Origin: Afifellaceae bacterium
GTDB taxonomy: Bacteria > Pseudomonadota > Alphaproteobacteria > Rhizobiales > Afifellaceae
Length of the DNA: 64,000 nucleotides
Direction: 5' to 3'
Assembly (NCBI GenBank): GCA_028284625.1
Contig: JANQRH010000028.1
Location: forward strand, 62,001 to 126,000
Part shown: piece by piece, positions 26,165 through 34,907 of the stretch
Position numbering within the stretch: position 1 is the first letter of the stretch
Layout of the letters: each line of letters opens with the position of its first letter
The notes under the pieces: generated by a model
Told to the model about the DNA's origin: nothing
Databases searched by the model: none
Seen by the model: only the letters and a program-made list of their open reading frames with translations
Translations under genes and position numbers: made by a program

Positions 26165-27289
26165 ATGCCGGTGCCGGAGGCGATGCGTGCCTGGGTGCTT
26201 GGCGATCCCGAAGACCTCAGACTGATCAACAAACCGGTGCCTATACCTGGCAAGGCCGAGGCCCTGGTCCGCATCGACGCCGTGGCCATTTGTGCGACGG
26301 ATCTTGAGGTCATCAAATACGGCACGCCGGCGCTCATTGAGGGCGGACCTCCCTTCAACAAGAACTTCACGCCCGGCCACGAGTATATGGGAACTGTTGC
26401 CGCGCTGGGTCCGGGGGTCGATGAGTTTGCCGTTGGGGACCGGGTGACTGTGGAGATTCATGCCGGATGCGGACAGTGCAAGCGCTGCCGCATGGGCATG
26501 TATACGAGCTGCCACAATTACGGCTTGAATTACGGTGACCGCGACAAGGGGCACCGCGCGAACGGCTTCACCACGGACGGCGGGTTCGCCGAGTACGCCG
26601 TCAACAATATCAACACCATGATCAAGGTTCCCGACGACATGTCGGACGAGGAGGCTACGCTCGTCGTCACCGCCGGAACTTCGATGTATGGACTGACCGA
26701 ACTGGGCGGCCTGGTGGCTGGCGAAAGCGTCGTGGTGATCGGCCCGGGACCGATCGGCCTCCTGGCTGCAGCGGTAGCGAAATCGCTCGGCGCAGACCCG
26801 GTGATCCTGATCGGAACGCGCGAGAACCGGCTCGCGATCGGACGCGCGCTTGGCGCCGATGTCACGATAAATGCCCGCGAGGAGGACGTCGTCGCCCGTG
26901 TCAAAGCGCACTGCGCCAAGGGTGCCGACTACGTCATCGACTGCGCGGGAACCGAGGAAACGGTCAATCAGTCCGTCCACATGACCAACCGCGGCGGGCG
27001 CGTGTGTCTGGCAGCGTTTCCCAAGGAGCCGGTCAACTTCGACATCGGTTACCTCGCCGTCAACAACATCTACCTCTACGGCATCCGGGGCGAGGGCCGG
27101 TCAGCAACCCACCGGGCGATGGCCTTCATGGCCGAGAAGCGTTTCGACGCCAGCAAGATCCATACCCACACATTCCCGATGGAAGACCTGCCGACCGCTC
27201 TGCGCTACGCGCGCGACCGAGTGGACGATGCCATCAAGGTGGTCGTGGCCATCGGCGGTCAGGCCGGTGAGAAGTCCGATGCGGCGTGA
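26165..27289 (+). CDS. Zinc-dependent alcohol/polyol dehydrogenase (MDR family)
   Basis: About 374 residues. Catalytic-zinc ligands are Cys in VAICATDLE and His-Glu in TPGHEYMG. The structural-zinc cysteines lie in CGQCKRCRMGMYTSC. The NAD-binding loop GPGPIGLLAAAVAKSLGA is intact. Such enzymes oxidise sugar alcohols or hydroxyacids. The start is uncertain: 26165 gives the shortest plausible N-terminus (MPVPEAMRAWVLG), but ATG 26090 and GTG 26051 are in frame and none has a good ribosome site. It is the first gene of the operon divergent from the FCD regulator. Confidence 0.85.
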   Translation: MPVPEAMRAWVLGDPEDLRLINKPVPIPGKAEALVRIDAVAICATDLEVIKYGTPALIEGGPPFNKNFTPGHEYMGTVAALGPGVDEFAVGDRVTVEIHAGCGQCKRCRMGMYTSCHNYGLNYGDRDKGHRANGFTTDGGFAEYAVNNINTMIKVPDDMSDEEATLVVTAGTSMYGLTELGGLVAGESVVVIGPGPIGLLAAAVAKSLGADPVILIGTRENRLAIGRALGADVTINAREEDVVARVKAHCAKGADYVIDCAGTEETVNQSVHMTNRGGRVCLAAFPKEPVNFDIGYLAVNNIYLYGIRGEGRSATHRAMAFMAEKRFDASKIHTHTFPMEDLPTALRYARDRVDDAIKVVVAIGGQAGEKSDAA

Positions 27290-27325
27290 GCGAGAGGCAG
27301 GCCTAGTAATGGAAGCGACCTCCCG

Positions 27326-28252
27326 ATGACAAAGGCACAGCGAGGCATCTATGCCGCCGCTATTTCACCGTTCGGACCGGGCGGCGGCCTCGATGCGGCC
27401 AAGCTGATCGCCTATTGCCAATACCTCCTTTCCGACGGCGGTTGCGACGGCGTCGCGCCCACGGGCACCACCGGCGAAGGCACATCCATCTCAATGCAAG
27501 CTCGCCTGGCGTTGCCGGCGGCTTTCTCCGCGGCCGGAATCGCACGAGACCGAGTTATCCCTGGAACCGGCAGTTGCTCGGCCGACGACACCGTGGCTCT
27601 CACGCGAGCCTGCGTCGACGAAGGATATTTCAATGTCCTGGTGCTGCCGCCGTTTTACTACAAGAACGCCGGCGATGACGGCCTCTACGACTATTATGCC
27701 CGGCTGATCGACCGCGTCGGCGACGACCGTTTGCGCATCTACCTCTATCACTTCCCGCAAATGTCGATGACGCCGCTATCCACCGACCTGGTGAAGCGTC
27801 TCAAGGCGGACTTCGGCCCAGTCATCGCCGGCGTGAAGGATTCCAGCGGCGACTTCGAGCAAACAAGGGCTTTCGCCGAAGCCACAGGCGGGGTGGACGC
27901 AGACTTCGATATTTATCCTTCGAGCGAAGCGTTTCTGTTCGACGGCTTGGCGGTCGGATGCGCTGGAGTGATTTCCGGTTCCACCAACGCGTTCGCAAAC
28001 GGCGTTCAGGCGGCGCTTGCTGCAAGCGGCCCCGCTCGAGAGACGGCGTTTGAGAGGGTCAAGGCCGCACGGGCGATCGCTCAAAAATACCCGCTCATGG
28101 CGGCGATGAAACGCATTGAGGCGTGGCGTAGCGGTGACGATGGCTGGCTGCGGATGGCGCCGCCACTTCGGCCGCTCACGCCCGACCAGGAATCCACACT
28201 CCGCGCCGATCTAAAGACTTTGGAAAGCGAAGCTGACATGGCCGCGGAGTGA
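27326..28252 (+). CDS. DapA/NanA family aldolase or dehydratase
   Basis: A 308-residue TIM barrel of the dihydrodipicolinate synthase/N-acetylneuraminate lyase family. The pyruvate-binding motif GTTGEGTSIS is near residue 48, the catalytic tyrosine in LYHFPQMS near residue 138, and the Schiff-base lysine in VIAGVKDSSGDF near residue 166. In an operon with an alcohol dehydrogenase and a TRAP importer, a catabolic 2-keto-3-deoxy-acid aldolase or dehydratase is more likely than lysine synthesis. It follows the dehydrogenase by 36 bp. Confidence 0.85.
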   Translation: MTKAQRGIYAAAISPFGPGGGLDAAKLIAYCQYLLSDGGCDGVAPTGTTGEGTSISMQARLALPAAFSAAGIARDRVIPGTGSCSADDTVALTRACVDEGYFNVLVLPPFYYKNAGDDGLYDYYARLIDRVGDDRLRIYLYHFPQMSMTPLSTDLVKRLKADFGPVIAGVKDSSGDFEQTRAFAEATGGVDADFDIYPSSEAFLFDGLAVGCAGVISGSTNAFANGVQAALAASGPARETAFERVKAARAIAQKYPLMAAMKRIEAWRSGDDGWLRMAPPLRPLTPDQESTLRADLKTLESEADMAAE

Positions 28253-28256
28253 CCCG

Positions 28257-28272
28257 CCGGCCAAACGGCCGG
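28257..28272 (+). other. Small GC-rich hairpin between dapA-like gene and dctP
   Basis: CCGGCC-AAAC-GGCCGG, 4 bases after the stop of the aldolase gene. It is short and has no U-run, so it may only be a processing or stability element. Confidence 0.35.
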
Positions 28273-28349
28273 ATACGAGCCGCCTGACGATCTTCCGCTC
28301 GGCGCCAAAATCGCCCCGGGTGCAACAGAAACTGAAGGGAGGATACGCG

Positions 28350-29411
28350 ATGAAACACAAACTCAAGATGCTGACCGTGTCGGCAGCCATCACGGCCTTT
28401 GGCGCCACAGCCATGGCCGACGAGATCACCTTGCGCATTGGTTCCGGCCATCCGCCGGGCGTCGTCTATGCCGGGCTGATGATCGACTACTTCCAGCCGG
28501 AGCTGAAGAAGCGTGTCGAGGAACGCACCGACCACACCATCAACTTTGTCGAGGGTTACTCAGGCTCAATCGTCAAGGTGACGGAGGTTCTTGAAGGCGT
28601 ACAAGACGGCATCATCGATATCGGCGGCTTTTGCTATTGCTTCGAGCCGTCGAACTTGCCGCTGCATGCCTTCCAGGTGATGCTACCATTTGGCACCATG
28701 GACCCGGTGCAAAGCCTGAAGGTCGCGCAGGATGTCTACGCGGAGGTGCCGTATCTGACGGACGTCTTTGAGGATAAGTTCAATCAGATACTGCTCTCTC
28801 GAATCGCCGATGGTGGATACAATCTCGGCACGAGCTTCCCGTGGGAAGATCTATCGGACCTTAAGGACCAGAAGATTGCCGGCGCGGGCTTGAACCTGAA
28901 CTGGCTTGAATATGCCGGTGTCTCCCCCGTGCAGAGCTCGCTGGCGACCGCCTACACAGAGATGAACACGAACGTGTACGAAGGCTGGATCATGTTCCCC
29001 TCCGCTTGGGTGAACCTGAAGCTCTATGAGCCGGGCCCTTACTACACGTTGATCGGCTTTGGTTCGATGACCTGGCATGGCCTGACCATCAACAAGGAGA
29101 CGTATGACGGCTTGCCGGACGACGTGAAGGAGATCTTGCACGAGGTCGCCGCCGACTACGAAGAGCAGACGGGCATCGTCAACCAGAAGGAATATGACCG
29201 CCTTGTCGAAGAGCTTCGCGGGCTGATCACGGTCAGCGAAATCGATCCGGACGTGCGGAAGGCGTGGGCGGAGTCGCTGGCGAACTGGCCGCAATCGCTG
29301 GCGGACGATCTCAATGGTCAGGGCTTGCCGGCGAGCGAGGTTCTGAACCTCGTGCTGGATAAGGCCGAAGAGCGCGGCTACACTTGGCCGGTTCGTTACG
29401 AGATCAACTGA
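28350..29411 (+). CDS. dctP: TRAP transporter substrate-binding protein (DctP)
   Basis: A 353-residue secreted binding protein. Residues 1-23 form a Sec signal peptide (ending TAMA), followed by DEITLRIGSGHPPG. The typical TRAP core is seen in LKDQKIAGAGLNLNWLEYAGVSP and ATAYTEMNTNVYEGW. The usual ligand arginine (R in KIR-like positions) is replaced here by IAGAG, so the ligand site is not the standard sialate/C4-dicarboxylate one. ATG 28350 follows GAAGGGAGG. dctQ and dctM follow, after a strong hairpin. Confidence 0.88.
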   Translation: MKHKLKMLTVSAAITAFGATAMADEITLRIGSGHPPGVVYAGLMIDYFQPELKKRVEERTDHTINFVEGYSGSIVKVTEVLEGVQDGIIDIGGFCYCFEPSNLPLHAFQVMLPFGTMDPVQSLKVAQDVYAEVPYLTDVFEDKFNQILLSRIADGGYNLGTSFPWEDLSDLKDQKIAGAGLNLNWLEYAGVSPVQSSLATAYTEMNTNVYEGWIMFPSAWVNLKLYEPGPYYTLIGFGSMTWHGLTINKETYDGLPDDVKEILHEVAADYEEQTGIVNQKEYDRLVEELRGLITVSEIDPDVRKAWAESLANWPQSLADDLNGQGLPASEVLNLVLDKAEERGYTWPVRYEIN

Positions 29412-29425
29412 CGGTTTCCACCTTG

Positions 29426-29449
29426 CGTGTCGCGCCGTCGCGCGGCACG
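29426..29449 (+). terminator. Strong stem-loop between dctP and dctQ
   Basis: CGTGTCGCGC pairs with GCGCGGCACG (10 bp, one G-U) around a 4-base CGTC loop. It starts 14 bases after the dctP stop. No U-run follows. It probably protects the dctP mRNA 3' end or attenuates reading into dctQM. Confidence 0.65.
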
Positions 29450-29481
29450 TAATCTCACCGGACGAAGAGGCCCGTGCATCT

Positions 29482-29991
29482 GTGGCCCTGATACGCCTCA
29501 GCGACTTCATCACCAAGACCCTGATGATCTTGGCCGCAATCTGGGCGTTCGTCCTCTGCTTCTTCATTTTGGCGGATATCATTTTCCGCGCGGCCAACAT
29601 GCCGCTGCAGGGCACCAAGGAAATCGTGGCCAACTCGGTCGTGATGATCGTCTTCCTGCAGGTGGGATTTGCGGTGCGCAGCCGCTCCATGTTGCAGGCC
29701 GACTTTCTGATCCAGACGTTTAACCCTCAGGTGCGCAGAATCTTCGTCGTGCTCGGATACCTGCTTGGCGCCGCGTTCTTCTTGTTTTTGCTTAAAGCTG
29801 GGATCACACCGGCGCTCAGGTCCTTCGCCAATGGCGAGTTCGACGGCGAGGGCGCCTTGCGGGTACCGGTTTGGCCAGCGCGCTTCATGATTATTTTCGG
29901 CGGCGGGCTCGCGGGGCTCAACTACCTCATCTTGTGCGTCATAGAGCTTTTTGGCCTCAAGTCCCAAGAGCTCGACTTGGTTGCGGACTGA
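29482..29991 (+). CDS. dctQ: TRAP transporter small permease (DctQ)
   Basis: A 169-residue membrane protein with four helices, the DctQ topology. The AANMPLQGTKEIVANSVVM loop and the following LQVGFAVRSRSMLQADFLI segment are typical of the family, whose small subunit supports DctM. The start is a GTG (29482). It lies between dctP and dctM, and the dctM GTG start is 5 bp past its stop. Confidence 0.88.
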   Translation: MALIRLSDFITKTLMILAAIWAFVLCFFILADIIFRAANMPLQGTKEIVANSVVMIVFLQVGFAVRSRSMLQADFLIQTFNPQVRRIFVVLGYLLGAAFFLFLLKAGITPALRSFANGEFDGEGALRVPVWPARFMIIFGGGLAGLNYLILCVIELFGLKSQELDLVAD

Positions 29992-29996
29992 GCCCC

Positions 29997-31346
29997 GTGT
30001 TCGACGTCGGCACCGCAACGATCATTATCGCCATGTTGCTGGGGCTGGTACTGCTTGGCGTGCACGTCGCTGTGGCGCTGGGCGTGACGAGCGCCGTCGG
30101 CATATATGCGGTCACCGGCAAGGTGCGGATTGTCGAGGCGACCCTGGCCAGCACGGCGGCGGAAGCGCTGCGCGACTTCACCTTCGCGGTCATTCCGCTC
30201 TTCATGCTCATGGGCGAGTTCATCGCCCGGTCAGGCGCCATTACCAACATCTACGCCGCGATCAATCGAGGCCTGAAACGCGTGCCCGCGCGACTTGCCA
30301 TCGCCACAGTGCTCGGCAACACGATGTTCTCCTTCGTCACCGGCGTCAGCATCGCTTCGGCGGCGGCGTTCTCGCGGATCGCCTATCCGGAGATGAGGGC
30401 ATACCAGTACCATCGCGGCTTTGCGCTCGGGTCCATCGCCGGGTCGAGCGTGCTTGGCATGCTGATTCCGCCAAGCGTCCTCATGATCGTGTGGGGCATC
30501 CTGACGGAGCAATCGATCGGCGCACTGTTTCTGGCCGGTGTCCTGCCGGGCCTCATGCTGGCCAGCATGTTTTTGATCTACATTGTCGGGATCGCGATCC
30601 TGCGGCCCGAGATGGTCGGCGAAGAGGGGTTCGGCAAAGCTGCAGAAAAGGTCAAGCCGGTGGCTCATGACGATGGTGCACCGCTGGACCCCGTAACGGT
30701 CGTGACCAGCATATTGGGAGTTGGCTTCATTATCGCCGCAGTGCTCGGCGGGATCTGGTTTGGTGTGTTCACGCCCACCGAAGGGGCGGGGGCAGGGGCG
30801 GCTCTTGCGCTGCTCTTCGCAATGGCAAACGGCATGCGCTTCAAGATGTTCGTTTCGGCCATCTATGCCGTCGGCAAAACCGCCGCCCCAATCCTGATCC
30901 TGCTTTTCGCCGCCGCACTTTATTCCCGGACCCTCGCCATGACCGGCGTAACCACAGCCATTCGGGAATATTTCATCCAGTCGGGACTAGAGCCCTGGAT
31001 GGTGCTGGCGATCATCGTCTTGATCTGGTTCATCCTGGGCATGCTGATCGACAGCATCTCGATCATGCTGTTGACCGTGCCGATCGTTGAGCCGATCGCG
31101 ACCGCTTTTGGCTACGACCGTCTCGCCTTCGCGATGATTGGTATCCTGGCCATCGAAGCGGGTCTGCTCACGCCGCCCTTCGGACTCCTGATCTATACGG
31201 TCAAGGCCGCCATTCGGGACCCAGACGTCGGTGTGCAGCAGATATTCAAGAGCTCAGTGCCATATTGGTGCATCATGCTTCTGGCCGTGGCGCTGATCCT
31301 GTTGTTCCCCGGAATCGCCAACTATCTGCCGTCCGTTCTGATGTGA
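29997..31346 (+). CDS. dctM: TRAP transporter large permease (DctM)
   Basis: A 449-residue protein with about 12-13 transmembrane segments, the sodium-driven translocating subunit. Family signatures are LFMLMGEFIARSGAI, LGNTMFSFVTGVSIASAAAFSR, SSVLGMLIPPSVLMIVWG and the C-terminal LLTPPFGLLIYTVK. The GTG at 29997 (VFDVGTATI) is used because upstream codons overlap dctQ and are unlike the family. A DUF1330 gene follows 37 bp later. Confidence 0.92.
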   Translation: MFDVGTATIIIAMLLGLVLLGVHVAVALGVTSAVGIYAVTGKVRIVEATLASTAAEALRDFTFAVIPLFMLMGEFIARSGAITNIYAAINRGLKRVPARLAIATVLGNTMFSFVTGVSIASAAAFSRIAYPEMRAYQYHRGFALGSIAGSSVLGMLIPPSVLMIVWGILTEQSIGALFLAGVLPGLMLASMFLIYIVGIAILRPEMVGEEGFGKAAEKVKPVAHDDGAPLDPVTVVTSILGVGFIIAAVLGGIWFGVFTPTEGAGAGAALALLFAMANGMRFKMFVSAIYAVGKTAAPILILLFAAALYSRTLAMTGVTTAIREYFIQSGLEPWMVLAIIVLIWFILGMLIDSISIMLLTVPIVEPIATAFGYDRLAFAMIGILAIEAGLLTPPFGLLIYTVKAAIRDPDVGVQQIFKSSVPYWCIMLLAVALILLFPGIANYLPSVLM

Positions 31347-31383
31347 GCGGGCGGGTCTGTCCGAATTTCCAGGAGTGCCACGA

Positions 31384-31689
31384 ATGCCAGCCTATTGGGT
31401 CGCACGTGCCAGGATCGACGATCCGGTCGAGTACAAGAAATACACCGATCTCGTGCCGGCTATCGTCGCCAGATACGGCGGCAAGGTGCTCGCTCGTGGC
31501 GGCCGTTTTCAGATCATGGAGGGGCCGGACACCTTCCACCGTTTCGTCGTCATCGAGTTTCCCGACCTGGAGACCGGCGCTGCGTGCTTTCAGTCTGACG
31601 AGTACGAGGCGGCGGCGCGCTATCGGCGTGCCGATGGCGTGGGGCGGGTGGAAACCATCATGGTGGAAGGCGGCGACGCCACAAAGTGA
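31384..31689 (+). CDS. DUF1330 family small protein
   Basis: A 101-residue ferredoxin-like barrel protein of the DUF1330 family (AYWVARARIDDPVEYKKY at the start, GGKVLARGGRFQIMEG in the middle, VVIEFPDLETG next). The family belongs to the dimeric alpha/beta barrel group, whose members include small monooxygenases and isomerases; no function is firmly assigned. ATG 31384 follows CAGGAG. It sits between dctM and the quinone reductase in the regulated operon. Confidence 0.85.
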   Translation: MPAYWVARARIDDPVEYKKYTDLVPAIVARYGGKVLARGGRFQIMEGPDTFHRFVVIEFPDLETGAACFQSDEYEAAARYRRADGVGRVETIMVEGGDATK

Positions 31690-31734
31690 CCGCGGGGTCC
31701 CGTACCCGAAACTCAAGCTCTCGGAGCAGCATAG

Positions 31735-32709
31735 ATGAAGATCCAGCGAGTGGTCGTGCACGCGCAAGGCGGACCGGAAGTCATGGTCCTTGAAGAGGCG
31801 GAACTCGCGCCGCCCGGTCCCGGAGAGGTTCAGCTCCAGCAAACGGCGATCGGCCTCAACTATATGGATGTCTATCAGCGCTCCGGCGCCTATCCGTTGA
31901 CGCTGCCGAGTGGGCTCGGGCTGGAAGCCGCCGGTGTCGTCACGGCGGTTGGCGAGGGGGTCGAGGATATCGGTGTTGGCGCTCGCGTGGCCTACGGCCC
32001 GGTCCTCGGGGCTTATGCCAGCCACCGCAATGCTCCTGCGGGACGTGTCGTCAAGATTCCCGATGGCGTTTCCGATGAAACCGCAGCAGCTGCGCTGATG
32101 AAGGGCCTCACGGTGGAGTATCTGCTGACCCGCACGCACAAGGTGTCTGCGGGCGAGGACGTGCTGTTCTACGCCGCCTCGGGGGGCGTCGGACAGATCG
32201 CCGGCCAGTGGGGCAAACATCTCGGCGCGCGCATGATTGGCGTGACCTCCGGCGCGGAGAACTGCAAGAACATCCTTCAAGTGGGTTATGCCGAGGCGAT
32301 CGATCGCAAAGCCGAGGATATCGCCGAACGCGTCCGGGAGCTGACCGGCGGCAAGGGCGTTCCGGTGGTCTACGACAGCATCGGGGCGGCGACGTTCGAT
32401 GCTTCCATCAAGAGCCTTGCGACATACGGTCTGTTCGTCTCCTTCGGCGCTACCACAGGAGAAGCCCCTCCGGTCCCACCCAGCCTATTGCAGCACAGCG
32501 GGTCGCTCTATTTCACCCGGCCAACGCTTGCCGACTACATGAAGGCGCGGGAGGACCTTGAGCGAGCGTCAAGCGAACTCTTCCGGCTGATCGGCGAGGG
32601 CGCCATCGCTATCAACATCGGCCAGCGGTGGCCCCTGTCGGATGTCGCCGAAGCCCACCGAGCACTGGAAGCTGGCGAAACCACCGGCTCGACAATCTTC
32701 ACGCCGTAG
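31735..32709 (+). CDS. NADPH:quinone oxidoreductase (Qor-like, zinc-free MDR)
   Basis: A 324-residue medium-chain reductase lacking both zinc sites. Features are YMDVYQRSGAYPL near residue 44, LGLEAAGVVTAVGEGV near residue 60 and the NADPH motif AASGGVGQIAGQWGKHLGA near residue 145. Qor enzymes reduce quinones or activated enones with NADPH. Ribosome site GGAG is present before ATG 31735. It is probably the last gene of the operon that begins with the alcohol dehydrogenase. Confidence 0.88.
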   Translation: MKIQRVVVHAQGGPEVMVLEEAELAPPGPGEVQLQQTAIGLNYMDVYQRSGAYPLTLPSGLGLEAAGVVTAVGEGVEDIGVGARVAYGPVLGAYASHRNAPAGRVVKIPDGVSDETAAAALMKGLTVEYLLTRTHKVSAGEDVLFYAASGGVGQIAGQWGKHLGARMIGVTSGAENCKNILQVGYAEAIDRKAEDIAERVRELTGGKGVPVVYDSIGAATFDASIKSLATYGLFVSFGATTGEAPPVPPSLLQHSGSLYFTRPTLADYMKAREDLERASSELFRLIGEGAIAINIGQRWPLSDVAEAHRALEAGETTGSTIFTP

Positions 32710-32866
32710 GCGAGGAACCCGCAACACCGCCAGAAGTCACTTCGCTGACGTGATCGGGCTGCACGATCCGGGCAGTTTCGGCCGAGTTCGAGCTGAGTTG
32801 ACACCAATCAATTTGCCCTCGGCGCACTCCCGTAAAGTGGCAAAAACGCTGAACAGGAGAGCGGCC

Positions 32867-33283
32867 ATGGCAATGCTGCGGGTCAGTGATCTGATGAGCG
32901 GTGCGCCGGAGGTGGTGTCGTCGGACACCCCTCTTCATCAGGTCTTGCAGAAGATGAACCGGGCCGGATATCGACATTTGCCGGTCGTTGACGATGGCCA
33001 ATTGGTTGGCATTGTCACGGATCGCGACGTCCGTCTGGCGGTCAACTCTCCGGTTCTCGGCGAGGCGGTGGAGACCGCACGCGAAGACGTCTTAGATGGA
33101 ATCCAAGTCATCGACTGCATGACCCCAAATCCGCAATGCGTGACGTCAGACACGCCGCTTCATGAAGCAGCCGACCTTCTCTCTCTCAACAAGTTTGGCG
33201 CTATGCCGGTCGTAGACGACCAGAAACTCGTTGGCATCATCAGCTATATCGACTTTCTTCGGCACTACGCCGCGCAACGCTGA
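32867..33283 (+). CDS. Protein with two CBS domains
   Basis: A 138-residue Bateman module: CBS1 at about residues 8-60 (DLMSGAPEVVSSDTPLHQV and LPVVDDGQLVGIVTDRDVR) and CBS2 at about 80-135 (DCMTPNPQCVTSDTPLHEA and MPVVDDQKLVGIISYIDF). Such pairs bind adenine nucleotides and act as energy sensors. It starts 157 bp after the quinone reductase with AGGAGAG before ATG 32867, so it may have its own promoter. It faces the end of the long leftward operon. Confidence 0.9.
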   Translation: MAMLRVSDLMSGAPEVVSSDTPLHQVLQKMNRAGYRHLPVVDDGQLVGIVTDRDVRLAVNSPVLGEAVETAREDVLDGIQVIDCMTPNPQCVTSDTPLHEAADLLSLNKFGAMPVVDDQKLVGIISYIDFLRHYAAQR

Positions 33284-33320
33284 TTGTGTACGATTTTGCG
33301 GCTGTCCTGAGTCCGTCCGA

Positions 33321-34907
33321 TCATGATCGTGCGGCCTGCCAGCCGCCGCCATTCGCCGTCGACACGACAATCTCGTCACCGTGATTAACCTCCAAGCCTG
33401 AGACGAAGGCGTAGTCTTCACGCGCGCCGGCTCTGCGCACGATGGCGATGCCGTTCGTCCCGCCATCGTCGCCGCCCTTCAGGCCCCAGACGGGTTGTTT
33501 GTAGCGGCTGTAGCCGGCGGAAAGCACGGCGCGTCCGCGCGGCCGGTAGCTGATCTCCAAGCCTTTACCGCCGGAATGCAGGCCGCGGCCTTCGTCCGTC
33601 TCGTTCAGGCGCTTGTAGCCGACATCGATGCCGTAGCGGGCTTCGCAGATCTCCACGGGGCAGTTGAAGGTCTCGCCATGGCTGGCGGAATACATGGCGT
33701 CGAGCCCGTCGCGCTTTGACGTTGCGCCCCAGCCGCCCATCTGCGGCTCCACCATAGTGTAGCGGCGGCCGGTGTCGGGGTGCCGGCCGGCGATCACCGT
33801 GCCGCAGATGGAGGCGAAGTGGCCGGCGGGCAGGCGTTCGGGCATGGCGCGCGCCATACACTGCCACAGCATGTCGTAGAGCCGGATGCGGGTCTCAAAG
33901 TAATAGCCGTGCGGCGCGGTTCCGGTGGCGTGGAAGATCGTGCCGGGTTCGGTGATCACGTGAAGCGGGCGGAACGAGCCGGCATTGGTGAACAAGGTCG
34001 GATCGGTCAGCGCCTTGAAGATCATCTGCGAGGAGATGACGGCGCCGTCGCGGCTGGTGTTATAGGGCGCGTTGCGCTGTGCCGGATTGTCTCTGAGGTC
34101 GACAATGAAGCGGTCGGGCGTCACGCTGATCGTGGCACGCCACAGGGCGCCGTCGTCCTGCTCCTCCTCGATTTCGTAGGTGCCATCCGGGAGCGAGGAG
34201 AGGCCGGCGAGGCCACGCTGCTCGCCTTCCTCAAAGAGCGCCGACAAGGCCGCTCGATATGCCGCCAAACCGTAGGTCTCCACTAGCTGGCGGATGCGCG
34301 CCTCCGCTTTGCGGGAGGCGGCGACTTGCGCCCACAGATCGCCGTTGACGAAATCGGGGAGGCGCGAATTGACCGCGATGATGTCGAAGACGGAGCGCAC
34401 CGGTTCGCCGTTTTCAAACAGCTTGATCGCTGGCAGGCGCAGGCCTTCCTGAAAAATCTCGCTGACATCGACCGCCATGGAACCCGGCGTCTTGCCACCG
34501 ACATCGTTCCAATGCGCGATAGAGGCGGTCCAGGCGACGAGCGTGTCGCCGGCGAAGACCGGCTGGGCGATCACCACGTCGTTCAGATGCGTGACGCCGC
34601 CGAAATAGGGGTCGTTGGTGACGAACATGTCGCCCGGCCGGATAGCATCGGCGCCGTTCAGCTCGATGATGCGCTTGACCGCCTTATCGAGCACACCGAC
34701 GAAAGTTGGGATGCCGGCGCCGGAGGAGACGAGATTGCCTTCCGCATCCGTGATACCGGTGCCTACGTCGAGCACCTCGTAGATGATCGGGCTCATCGCG
34801 GTCTTCTTCAGAACCGCGAACATCTCGTCGGCGGCGGCGATCAAGCTCGCCTGGATGACGGAGATCGTGAACGTGTCGAATTCGTCTTGTGGCACGGATG
34901 GTCTCAA
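33321..34907 (-). CDS. hyuB: Hydantoinase B/oxoprolinase-type subunit, second copy (HyuB2)
   Basis: A 528-residue HyuB-family protein. It is clearly paralogous to the gene at 37937: both share DEMFA-x-KKTAMS-IIYEVLD, the VSSGAGIPTFVGVLDKAVK region and FVTNDPYFGGVTHLNDVV. The family forms the beta part of ATP-dependent hydantoin/5-oxoproline hydrolases and of acetone/acetophenone carboxylases. It has no HyuA next to it and overlaps the M24 peptidase gene by 4 bp. It is the last gene of the 13-gene operon. It may share the single HyuA (42 kb side) or form an alternative complex. Confidence 0.9.
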   Translation of the reverse strand: MRPSVPQDEFDTFTISVIQASLIAAADEMFAVLKKTAMSPIIYEVLDVGTGITDAEGNLVSSGAGIPTFVGVLDKAVKRIIELNGADAIRPGDMFVTNDPYFGGVTHLNDVVIAQPVFAGDTLVAWTASIAHWNDVGGKTPGSMAVDVSEIFQEGLRLPAIKLFENGEPVRSVFDIIAVNSRLPDFVNGDLWAQVAASRKAEARIRQLVETYGLAAYRAALSALFEEGEQRGLAGLSSLPDGTYEIEEEQDDGALWRATISVTPDRFIVDLRDNPAQRNAPYNTSRDGAVISSQMIFKALTDPTLFTNAGSFRPLHVITEPGTIFHATGTAPHGYYFETRIRLYDMLWQCMARAMPERLPAGHFASICGTVIAGRHPDTGRRYTMVEPQMGGWGATSKRDGLDAMYSASHGETFNCPVEICEARYGIDVGYKRLNETDEGRGLHSGGKGLEISYRPRGRAVLSAGYSRYKQPVWGLKGGDDGGTNGIAIVRRAGAREDYAFVSGLEVNHGDEIVVSTANGGGWQAARS

